A DNA stretch of 64,000 nucleotides from Mimosa pudica. Its lineage: Eukaryota; Streptophyta; Magnoliopsida; Fabales; Fabaceae. The notes below the pieces were generated by a model. That model saw only the letters and a program-made list of their open reading frames with translations. It did not search any database and had not been told where the DNA came from. Made by a program: the position numbers and the translations under genes. Location of the stretch: positions 15,132,222-15,196,221 of the forward strand of contig JAKELP010000013.1 of assembly GCA_029929735.1 (NCBI GenBank). The letters run 5' to 3'. Below are positions 39,913-52,300 of the stretch, piece by piece. Every line of letters begins with the position of its first letter. Within the stretch, counting starts at the first letter, position 1.

Positions 39913-40174
39913 CTACCTCCGTTCCTAAATATAAGATCACTTTGACTAATTTGGAGAGATTAAAAAAGGTTTTCCAATGAATTAGGATTACATGATCTTC
40001 CCAAAATACCTCTCACTTAAATTTAAAAGACAAATAGAGATTTGTGAGAGAAGTGAGGGAACTAAGAAGTATAGGGGTAATTTGGACCAAAATTGAGACA
40101 AAATAGAAAGTGATCTTATATTTAGGAACTTATCCACTTCCCCAAAGTGATCTTATATTTAGGAACGGAGGGAG
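39913..40174. mobile_element. Stowaway-like MITE, family F
   Basis: The left end ctacctccgttcctaaatat and right end atatttaggaacggagggag are near-perfect complements, flanked by TA. The right end is partly duplicated: gtgatcttatatttaggaac occurs at about 40112-40131 and again at 40147-40166. Confidence 0.8.
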
Positions 40175-41810
40175 TAATATCTAAGAGTAATAAGCCTATG
40201 AAGAATTAATTAATTAAGGAGCCCAAGCATGCACATAATATAGTATTATGGAGTAATAATAAAATAATGTCATAACTCTTATTGGGGTCAAAATGGACCC
40301 AAAAACGTTGCCACATTTCTGCATTTGATTATTCCGCCGAATGGTAAGTGCAGTATGAGAGAGAGAAAAAGAGAGAGAGAGAGAGAGCGCAAAGGAATTA
40401 CGACCCCAGAATGAATAATAACTTAACCTTGTTTTAGTGACTTTGTCCGTACTCGCTGGACTAGTAGGTTTTGAGGTAAAGAGTGCGAATTATTGTTATC
40501 ATTATAATGGAAATGGTTAGAGCCTTTTAGGGTGGTCCATTAAGGGGTCCTTATGGTCCCAAACCCTAATTTCTTAGGTTTGCACACGCCTGTGTGATTG
40601 GGGCCAGAGCCATGTGAATTCCTCATGGGTATGCCATTAACCAATTATATGTGATCCAATCCTTTTGTGTTGATTATGAGTTTTTTTTGTTGCATTTTTG
40701 GTTATCCACTGAGAAAATACAAACCATAATTCAACACTTGACCTGCAATAATGCTTGTTTCCTGAAACATCAGTTTCTCACGTTAATGCTTATATCGACA
40801 GTACAAGAAATAGTCAGTGGATAATATGTAAAGTGGAGTACATAAAGGCCGACGCTGATTTATCCAATCCCTGCACTTTACTTCTCATATGTCTCTGTGT
40901 GCGTGTGTATACAAAATATGTTGACCATATAACCCTAATTAATTATAAGCAAATCTTTATATAGCCACTATTATCGACCTTTCTTATGTATGGGGTCACA
41001 GGCTGTGTGCATCTGTACTGTATATAACTTCAATCTTTGTGTCGCACTTCTGCTGACAATTTACTTTCATCATTTATCTGGTCAACTATTAAGGTCAATG
41101 ATATATATGACTAGCTTATTTCCTGTTGCAATAACTCTCCGAGCTAATAGTTAATTTGCCCAAAATTGAGATTTGTGTGTTTGTTTGTTGAAAGTGTCAT
41201 TTTAATTCCTAAGCTTATAGTTGACCACACTGCTGGTTCGTTTAATTTTTAAATTACATTAATGGAGTTTGGTATTTGATCTAAGACGCCGGTTTGGTAT
41301 GACTTTATATGTAGGATTGATTTGATTTGGATTTATCTTGGTCATACTAAAATAAATTTGTTTAGTTGGAAAATGTCACAATAGTCAATAAATTATATTT
41401 AAAACTCATACTTTTTTAGATTAGAAGATTGATTATAACCATACAGTCACAAGTTTTTTCATACCATTTCTCGTATTTGATTCTATATAATTTAAACTTA
41501 TATTACAAAGACTATAAGAGAGTTATTGGTTCTGATCTATACAGACTATATTTGGTAAAGGAGAGTTTTGATTTTATTTCTCATATATGCCGCACAATAG
41601 ACTATATTTGGTAAAGGAGATTTTATAAATGACTCAATTTAACAGACTGGGCAGAACACGTAAATTTTGACATTAAGAAACTTGAATAATCGGATTGAAT
41701 AAGAAAGCCAAAGTTGTTTGGTTCTATTTTGCGTTTTTTAACAGGTTCTTCTGTTTTTTTTTTCTGGAAAACAAAAAAGCTGGTCTGAGAATAGGTGCCC
41801 CTCTTAATTC

Positions 41811-41930
41811 TATCAATGTGAAAAGAAAAGGTGAAAAGAAAGCTCAATGATGGACACCTTGGAACACTAAACAAACTTTGATTCTGCCTCCAAAACTTGC
41901 TTTGTAGTTCACTAATTTTGTTCGTCCATT
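41811..41930 (-). pseudogene. Broken fragment of the myosin XI gene (intron 25 plus part of exon 25)
   Basis: About 120 bp matches the myosin gene at 48501-48680, starting tatcaatgtgaaaagaaaag and running through caatgatggacaccttggaa. It then jumps about 65 bp to tttgattctgcctcc and continues into cactaattttgtt. The jump removes the 3' end of exon 25 and its splice donor. Because intron sequence is present, this is a DNA-level duplication and not a retrocopy. It lies about 1.4 kb beyond the myosin stop codon. The 108-codon frame across it encodes no myosin sequence of useful length. Confidence 0.85.
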
Positions 41931-43336
41931 CCCATCTCAAATCCTTCAAATCCCATCAATTGAACCACCCAATCATAACAATGCCATATTTCCCATCATT
42001 TTTTCAAACCAATCAATTTTCGAATTTTTCAATTAAATTAAAAAGAATAACAAAAACAAGTATTTGAAAATGTTCTCAGGTTTAAATAGATTATTTTTAC
42101 AACCCCATTTTTTCCTTCCTTTGGTTACATTTAGTTTATTATGACAGTCTAGAAGTACTCGTTCTAGACGAGTGAAGTTGTTGTGCTACTTCGCACAATC
42201 CTTGGCAAAATTTTGTGATTTTAACTCCAAAGCGTTTAGACAATGGATAATTTATTTAATTATCATACTTTGTAGAATGCACGTATAGAGAAAGATGAAG
42301 CAAGCAAGTGTTGTTTATATTTTAACTTCTTGGTTTAATAATCTTGTTTAGACGAAATTTTGAGCGAAGCAATTGTGGGTGTCTTGAATCCCGTTTATGA
42401 GTCATCCTAAAGTTGAGAATAAAATTGCCTACCTAGCTCTAGTAACGTTCTTACAATTTGCTTTTCATTTTGTGGCAGGGATAGTTAAATTTTTTCCTGA
42501 TAGTTGCCAACCGAAACTACCATGGTGTTTGTAAGTCCCACAATACTGTTCTCCACCCATTCAATTGTAATGCTTGTTTATTACCGTCTGGTGCGGATGC
42601 AAATGGTGCTATCAAACCCAACAGTGCCATGAATGTTGAGTGGCAGTGAACCCTGCGAGACCTTTTAGTGTAGTAATTGATTAGTATACTATGTAGTTTA
42701 ATGACTTTTGTTGCTAATCCTGAGATATTGCTAATCTGCATGATAAAATATTTTTTATATCTGGAAGTGAGATGTTGTTTATTCTGACGTTTGATGATCT
42801 TGGACACGCTTAGGCAAAGTAAAATAAGGCTCATGATAAAAATCAGATGAAAATGGTCCAAAACAGAAGTAGGATTAGTAAAAGTAGAGTCGGAGTCCAG
42901 CATATAAACAACCTATTCATTACCATGTATCAATTTGTGTTGTCTCTTTACACAACAAAAATTTGAGTGGAAAGTTTGCTTGAACTTTCCCACCCCACCC
43001 GAACAAGATTAAAACTATTTTTCTGACCATAACATTACAAAGCCCAAAAAAGGAGAAAATAATAGGAATAAAGAGGGCAAGCTGTTCACTCATCCTAAAA
43101 TTATCCCTGCCCCTCTTAACAATAAAATATTTTACAATTGAATGCCAACCAAAGAATGAAAAAATAAATTTACAGCAGGGGCAAGATGCTGAGATTCAAT
43201 CCAATAGATAAAAAAGAATAGAATATAAAAAAAGGATTTACAACAACCATAGCAAGGCCTATGGATTATAAGGGGGCATGATTTCATTGACCCCAGGATA
43301 TACCAACATAAAAAGCTTCTAAACTTCCTATTATGC
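41931..43336. other. Region downstream of the myosin stop codon
   Basis: The last few hundred bases before 43337 should be the myosin 3' UTR. A minus-strand frame near 42517-42665 has less AT-rich, protein-like composition (ALLGLIAPFASAPDGNKQ), but I cannot assign it to a family. It lacks clear exon partners and could be a remnant. Confidence 0.4.
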
Positions 43337-46300
43337 CTACTCATTTAAAAATTGGAAGGCAGGATTCTCAAGAAGCTCATCTGCTGCTTTCATGTCTGTG
43401 AATTCCTTGGATTGAAGTGATGAAGAGAGGTCATCCACGGAGAAAGGGATACTGTAAAAGAACCCACAGTTTATTCAACTAATACAAAATTTTCAGGTTC
43501 ATTCGTTTTCGCACGCGCATTATATAATAAATTCCATACACACTTTTTTCTATCCTACATGATGGAGAAATAAGAGCTTTCATTGCTTTTTGCATCTACT
43601 ACAATGTCATTTACAAATGCAAGCACTCTCACCTGGAATTATCATCTAGCAAGAAAGAATCAGTTTGAGCGTTATTGGAGTCCTCAGCCATAAGCACCTT
43701 CATGCTTGAAAGGACCTGATGGAAAATATAAAGTACGTTAACTTTAAACAGGAAAATTAAAACTCAAGATTATGTTTTGCAGCAAATTAGGTTATAATAA
43801 TAAAAAATCTTACATCTGGGGATACACTTCGGGTATTATAGTTGGCATCCCAGTAAAGTGTACATATTCTATACAGCTGCTGAACACTCAGGATCTGGAG
43901 TCAGGAAAGGTGAAAAAATGAAGGGCACGGAATCAGAAACAAAGTTAGAGGGACCGATTCATAAGGAGCAAGAGCATAAATATATGTATTCATGGCCATG
44001 CACAAGACATGCGTTGTTAGAGTTTGAGATGGAAAGACTTACAGGGCACAAATCATTGGTAATTTCATCATAGGAAATCCTGTACTTCTGATGAATGACC
44101 TGCACATAAAAATGACATCACTTAAACCAAATAGAACAAAGACATTGGATGCGATCAATTCATGATAAGGATATATTTCTCAAGAACGTAAATCAATTTT
44201 TTCTTGTTCAATTAGGACACTTGTTATGTATACATTCAAAGTAAAACCATCATGAAGGCAGATGCTACAGGCTGACATGGAGCAGGTTAGCATGAAAAGT
44301 TTATCAAGCCCTTTTTACTGTCAAAGATGCGTTCTCACTAAATCACGATGACTTATATAAAAAAAATGAATACAACCACCTCATCACCACTTAAGTTGGA
44401 GGCTAAAAAATTTCACCACAAAAGCGATTTTATTATTGCATCTCCAAATATGCATACATACTGCAACAATTAGGTCAGATAATTAGCAGTAAACAGGCTT
44501 GACTTAGTCTTCCTAACATTTATCACATTGCTGTCCCTCTTTATAATAATTTGGGCATATCTTAACTTTGAAAACTGATCAGCAAGTCTCAAAAATATGA
44601 TTTAAGAATAATATCTTACTAGAATCTAAGAAAAAATATGATCATAAATACAGTGAAATCATAGCTAGAACAAAGCAAACATTGATGTGAAACTGTGTCA
44701 TCCTAAAACCAGATACACTTACCAAGAATCCGACTGCCTGTCTTATGTGCTTCAGCTCATCCCAAGATGACCCGGCATACTGCAAATACAAGGCAATTAC
44801 TTGTAACTTAAGAGTCATCATGAAGATCCAAAAACAAGTCCAATAGCAATATACAGCAACTAAACGAATGACATCACTTTATAAAATATCCAAAGGGCCA
44901 TTATGCAGTATAAAACAAGGCCTAATACTAAACTTTAAGCATAGCAAAAAATAGCATTAAGCAAGTCTTTTATTGCACAAGTTAACACACTATCATATGT
45001 TTATTGCATCAAAGTATAAAAGATCAAATTGCACACTAAGTCTAGATGAAAAGCACAAGTAAAGTTCACACAAAATACAACTGCTGGGCAAAAAATACAG
45101 GTAATAGCAACAATAGTTTAAGGTAAAATTAGTGAAAATGTAAAGGGAAAGTGGTAGCGGCAATGGCGGCAACCTTGGCAGCAGTTTGCAAAAACGAAAG
45201 GTGTTTGCAGCTGCAACAGCAGTGGTAGAGAAAAAAATGATGAAATCAAAGAAGGCGCACCACAATGGATAGTGTTGATTGTGGCAACAAAGTGTAATAA
45301 TATATTTAAGAAAAATAGAACAAGAAGTATTTATTAATTCATTATTGAAGACATTAGAAATCCTTATCATGGCTTGTCCCAAATCTCTTTGGTGTATAAG
45401 GTTATATAGTGAAAGCCATGTATAAACCTTGACTATTCCATATTACCTTACACTGTTCTATCCAATTTTATATGGTGAACCAAACGGAACCTAAATAATG
45501 AATGTACCAACTCAAGTTAATAGATCTTGGTAAAAGCCAACAAATCAATTACCTCCTCCTTGGCTTGGCAACACCATAGTTCCAATTCTGCTAATCCAGC
45601 TTTTACGTACTCCCCATTGCTGAATGTGCAACAATCACGTCGTAGTAGAAAACTGGTAATGATAATATTTTCATCAATTAACATATAAGCATCTGAAAGT
45701 AGAAGCATAATGATGCAGACATTTATGTTAGAAGATGCATGTAAAAGACAATTACCTATTGAAGAGTTGTACATTAATATATGAGAACGTTTGACTAAAG
45801 ACCTTTTGGATGAGAACAGGAGGTACCTGAATTTTAAAAGTGTACATCATGTTATAAAATTGAAGGCAGCAACAGGGATCTTATCCATTCAATATTAACA
45901 AGTTAAAATTAGTATCCTTACAAAATTCTCCTTCAGCGTACAGAGGAGCGTATTGAGGGATTCAATAATACTCTGCCAGTGACCCATAGGAGAATCTTTA
46001 CCAAATGATCGTCCAGATCGCAACACTCCCTTTGCTGTTCTCGGTGCCTTGAATATCAGTGATAAATTTAAGTGAGGGAGATTACTACAAACTTATGTCG
46101 CTCAAATAGAATGTAGCTATTAGCTATTGAATATTCAGATTGCTTTCCAAACTTTCAAGAAATATCACCAAAATGCAGGGAATATAGCTTTATTGGAACG
46201 AAAAATGAGCTTATATATGGATAAAATTACAATGTAGACAACTCTATCCTTTAGTGATTGGTTTAAAGCCACTTAGTCAAATTATTATTAACTGGATTTC

Positions 46301-49300
46301 AACACACCTGGATACATAATTGAAGTAATGGTGTTAACTCCTTCTTCAAGTTGTCCCGAATGATGCCATATATTTTCTCCACATATGCAGTGAGCTGCTG
46401 CTTGAAAAGTAAAGCAGGGTATTTGGCCTCTACCTTGCGGATGAAGTCCAATGCAGGGACAACAATGTTGGCAGATGAAGGGGATGAACGAAAACCCTGC
46501 AGTTTATCCATTTAAGCGACAATTTATACAGAAATCAGTTTAAACAGAATATAAGGAAGACTTGTTACCATAGCCATTCTTCCAAAAATGGATGTTGGAT
46601 TGGGTGGTTTTTTAACCGGAGTTGCATCACTTGCACTGCCAGATTTCAAACTTTCTTGGAGCAAAAACAATAGCGTGGATGTATTTGTCAGCCAATAAGC
46701 CATAAGATCATTGTCATCTTGATTCTGTAGGGTAGCCGATAGCACAAGAGAAGGAAGACACACTCTTTAGATGAGTTCTTCTATATCAGATATATGACCA
46801 AGATAAAAATATAAAAAATAACAAGAAATCCACATGAAAGGCGGCTTTAAAAATGAGTTTAAAAAAATATGGATCTTAAGAAGTTAATAGATCTTGGTAA
46901 AAGCCAATAAAAAATATGTCATTTGCACTATACATAAACATACAAATGACTTATAAAAAATCTTCACAGAAAAGTGGCTGGAGGAGCAATGAGCGTGCAT
47001 GAATGCTAATTTCACTGTTTTGGTACTTAGGATCTTAAGAACTTAGAGAGAGGGGGATTTAATTACACATCTAATTGAAAGCAAGAAACTGATTAACCAA
47101 TTAAAACAAACAATTAACCCATTATCCCTATCGGCCAACAATATTTTTCCGTGGTCATTCTATCCACTGTCACTGTGATATGAAACTATATGTATGTGAA
47201 AGAAAGAGAGAAAGAGAGGAAAGGGAAGAGGAGAGAAAGTACAGAAGGTTTAGAGAAGAGAAGAAAAGAGCGACAGAGAGAGAGGGGGGGGGGGGTGGGG
47301 GGGGGGAGAAAAAGAGACAGAGCTCTAAGGCTCTACAATATGTCAAAACAAGTCTGAATTACAATAGGGTCGCATCCTATTTATAGGCTCATAACCTGCC
47401 TTCTAATGAATTTCAAGAGGCATAATGTGTGACTATCTCTACTAACAGCATTATAACGCCTACTTGCCACTGACCCTACTGACTTATGGCTTTATTACAG
47501 TTATATATCACACTGTTATCAAAAACCAACATCACATTACCTGCAAAGCGTTACAGCTAGGTTCGTACATATATGCATGCATGCATACATATATATATAT
47601 ATATAAAGCACAAATTATGGTCTGACTTAAGTTGCAAAATATCACATATGTTGTTATATCACCTCCCCATTCTGATATGCACAATTCAATATCAATTATA
47701 ATAATACTCAATCAAGATTATACATCTTATTCTTGTTTCTCTTAAAATGTAATTCAGAATAAAGTCATACCTCAATTGCAGAACCAATCATCTGGATGAG
47801 GCGATCAAATACACTTGTCCTCTCAGCTTCAAATGATTTCCAGTGGATAAGGCATTTGTAAATGGTAAATGCAGCAACAGGCTTCCCATGAGTAAACCCA
47901 ATATTTTTTTTAACACAGTTGATTAGTGCATCAACATTCTCCTACAAAATAAAAACGCAAATTGAGCAATAAGTTATAATCAGTTTTACTTTCTCAAAAA
48001 TAAATTATAATCAGTTTCACTCACAAAAACATTGAAAAACTACTTCAAAGTTCAAAGCACTCACATGCTGACGTTCAATGTATGACCTTCTTAATTTGCT
48101 ATCAGATTCTGTACCAAATTTTTTAACTGGAGTTGTAAGAATATGTGCTTCCTGCAAAGACAACTACTTTAAAAATCGAACTAAATAGATAACAGAATAT
48201 GAAAAGAAATCATATTTTGAAAAAGAAAATAGAATTAGTAGCAAACAAAGTACTTACAGCAGCTTTTTGCTCTTCCATCACATGGTGACCGTTTTCCAAC
48301 TTCTATATATGGAAAAATGAATATCATGAGAAGCAAACGCGAGCGCGTAATCAAGAAGACATAATTTAGAGCAGAAATTACCTCATCTGAAGGGGTTCTT
48401 GACAGGTGCTCTGACATTTTCTTTACATTTGAATTTAGCAAAGATTGTTGACGCAGAACCTGATTTTCAGATTCAACGTCGAAAAATTTTTCTTCGAGCC
48501 TATCAATGTGAAAAGAAAAGATGAAAAGCAAGCTCAATGATGGACACCTTGGAACACTAAAAGTACGGATGAAATAACTTAATCACAAAGAAACCTTTGC
48601 ATAGCAGTCTTCAGCTGAATTATCTTTGATTCTGCCTCCAAGGCTTGCTTCGTTCGTTCTTCACTAATTTTGTTTGCCTCTTCAAACCTTTTTTCCGTTT
48701 CATCAATTTTCGTTTCAAGTGAGCTCACCAAGCTCTGTAACAGGCTCCAGAAGACACCATATTAATTAGTAAAAAGAAATGGCCAGCTACGTTTACCCAA
48801 GTTATGAGATTATTCTTGAGATATGACAGTGCCAAAAGAAACTTTTTAAAAACATAGAGCAGATATCTATGCTCATGAGCATCTCACCTTGAGTTTCTCA
48901 TTCTCACTAGTGAGCCTCTCCAGCAATGCATCATCAACAACTGGAACCTCCTGTATCACAGGAGCCCTCTCAGCTTCCCTTTTTACACGCTCCTTCTCAA
49001 GCAGTACTTTAGTCTCTTTAAACTTAAGTTGCATCTCTTGCAAAGCAGATTGTAGTCGTTCATTTTCTTGTGTTTTTGCTTCTTCCAAATCAACCTGCAT
49101 TTATAAAAAACAATGGACAAAACAGTATTAGAAAGTTCTGCAAGCAGCATGTGTCTCTTTCTGATAATTTCTAGCAAAACACAGACAAATCTCTCTCTCA
49201 GCAGAGACAAAATCAAGTTTATTCTACCGACAATTTTCTGATCCACTGTCAATTTTATCAAGTAAGCAAATCATACTACAATACTATATTCAAACTAAAT

Positions 49301-52300
49301 AATATTTATAATGTGATGATGTAAGACTGCTACACAAACAATCTCAAGAAAATTCACAAACATTTACCCTCATTCGTTTCTCCAACTGCAACCTCAATGT
49401 AAGATCTTCAACTTGCTTCTCCAGCTTATTTTTAGCAGCTTGTAGAGCTCCAGTTTCCCTTGCAGCCTGCAATAAAAAGAAAAATACAAAAATCCGAAGT
49501 CCTAAGTACTGGAAAATAAGTGGGATAGAACTTAGAAGTGAATAGCTAGCAATCATAAACATATAAGCAATATCCCCGCCAAGCAGCATACAAGAGAATA
49601 TTTTAGTAGCTAGCGTCATTTTCTTAAGGTATCATCTTAAAAAGATGGAGCTGATGTGAAAAGTATGGTGGATTCCATTAAGTAATTATAACCCCAAAGT
49701 ACCCCATATTATTCATTAATAGAAATTAAAGACAAGGGTGACAGAGTGATTACCATCTTGAGCTTTCGCAATTCACGCCGAGCAACTTTCCCTCTCCACG
49801 CACACTGTGTTCTAATTGCTGCTTTCTTTAAGTCCATAAAATGATGTTGTGCCAAGTATTTACGGCAATGGCTCTGCAATACACAATGAAATGGGTGTTG
49901 TAAGCATTCCACATAACACCCAAAAAGCATATGCCTTCCTAAGCAAAAATAATTCTAAAGTATCTGATAATGACATTCTGTACAAACTATTGCGCGCACA
50001 CACACACAAATAGAAAGACACATTTAATTGTGTGTATGTATAAACATCTTGCAGTGATGCCTTTTTTCAGCATATCCCTACCTGTATAACGATCGCTGCT
50101 CTGGTTTCCCTCCTGAAGCGTAGTTCAGAACGAGCAACCATCCCCCGCATACCGGTCTGAATAGAAATGGCAGAGGCATACAATTTTTTGTATGCCATCT
50201 GAGCAATATGCATGTGGAAATTCTTCTGAATTTTCAAACTAGAAGCCTCCTGCCGCATTCCCTCATAGACATGCCGAGCAAGTTGTCCTACAATCAGCAT
50301 TGAAAGCATGTGAGACTACAAAAATCCTAAGTTGTAACTTGTAAGATAATATTGTGAAAGACATAAGCAGAAACCTCTGCATGCAGCTTGAATATGTATA
50401 GCAGAGAAGCGAAGCAAGACAAAACTTCGGCGTGCCAAAAAGGAACGAACTTTCCTCTGAATAATGCTTGCTGACTTTCCCAGTATCTCACTCCTATGGG
50501 TATCAAGTTCGGCCATTTGTCCAGCTCGAAGAAACACCTTTGTTTTCCCGATCTGTGGAGAGATAAAAAATCAGTGAAATAACTGACTAAAACATTGTTA
50601 TTTTTTTAAAACGAAACAGCAACAATAAACATAAACAGCACCAAGTGTAAATGAACTTAATTAATCATTACAATTCATTGCACATATATTTTCAATATAT
50701 CCAGAATGTTAGAAAAGCATTTATAGCAGGTGTATTGTGAGAGAAACCAAAAAGAAAGGTTACTAGTGGTTGCAGCAGTAGTTATGTAGTAACTAGATAA
50801 GCCAAGTGTCATATACTTCACAATATGTCACAATTAGTTACCTGGTAACCCTGAAGTCCAGCCTTCTCTAAAATCCTCTTGCAAACAGTGACCTCATCAG
50901 GACTGATAATTAAAACATGAAATAAGTACGTAATGATGGGAAAACACTAGCTTTCTGGAAAAGAAAGAAGATTGACTTCATACCTTCCCTCCAAAGCTTC
51001 AGGTGCAAGAAGCCCAAATCTATCTGCAAATTCATCAAAGGTTTTTCTAGTAGGATATCCAGCACAGCTAATCCTGATTGCTTCCATAACTCCCTGCAGC
51101 CAAACACACTCTGTAATAAGCATAAACAAACTTTACAGGACAAATTTTAAATATTTGAACTATCACATTAATAAAAAACTTGCTGTCTTACCCCACAACG
51201 CAGTTGCTGCAAAACATTTGTATTCTCAAAAATTGCAGGCTTAAGCAAATTGTTGGGTTTTACACACCGAATGTAGTGTGGCTCAGTAGCACTGAGAGTT
51301 TCAAGTAGCGATTGCAATTGTTGCTGTAGCACACATGAAGGAGGATTTTCACATCCAGAAAGTGTCAGCAAAATGCCTAGATACTATTATTCAAATTATT
51401 GAAAGCAAAAACACTAACCTTAAATCGAGAACCTATTGAAGAGAACTTCGATTGTTTGGATGATTCTTCAGCGGCAGTGGGAAACAAACCAGATACAAAG
51501 GGACATTTGGAAGCATTAAGAAGTGCCTGATGTTCAGCAACAACATAATCTTTGTTCTTGTCCAGGAATAACTCAGTTTGATAAGTAACCTGAAATTTTC
51601 AGTGTGATTTTCAAAAGAAAAAAAACCGCACCAAACTTTCTGGACCTATATTCTACAAATGAAACATACTTTATATTATCAATCAATCAGTATGTAATAC
51701 AAAGTTGATTGGTAAGAAATAAGTATGTACGCCATGGACACCACAATTCATTTCATCATCCCTACTTAACGCAAAGCACAAGATATAAGTCTAGTAAGTG
51801 AAAAAGTAATAACAATCCCAACTTACATCGCCGGCATAATGCAATATCGTGAAGTCACTGCGTGATAATTTGGGCTTGCTGAACCTCTTATGGTTTTTGA
51901 ATGTCTGATACAGTTTTTGAGCAAAAGTTTCATGTGTTGATCTAGGAAACATACTGCAAGACACACAACTATTTAAGCACAAGCAAAAAGAGCTTAAAAA
52001 TGCAAATAAAGTAAAATTGTAAGAGTTAAGCCAATGCATGTTATTCAAATTCAATGGTACTAGCACTTACCAAGCTTCATCAAGAAGAGCAATAATGCCA
52101 CCAGGTTTCTGAAAAAGATCACAAAAATAAGAATAAAAACTGCTATTTCCAAGGACGATTGAAAGGGACGAGAAATACATCTATATGTACATAAATGCAA
52201 AACCTAGTCATGCCTAAGTTCTATTTCATTCATATTTCAATACATGTAATCAGAACCTGGTTTGTCAAAAGTCAAAAGATAAAATGAAACAGATTCCTAA

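Larger units (their letters stand above)
37645..41810. other. Intergenic region downstream of the myosin gene
   Basis: AT-rich DNA with two MITEs and a homopolymer block (listed separately). Open frames of 60-90 codons at 38224, 38995, 39225, 40755 and 41429 have no recognisable domain. A GA microsatellite lies near 40362-40388. Confidence 0.45.

Noticed and set aside
44993..45382. 129-codon minus-strand frame inside a myosin intron
   Set aside because: It lies wholly between exons 34 and 35, is rich in Cys, Leu and Phe from AT-rich DNA, and would break the closed myosin reading frame.
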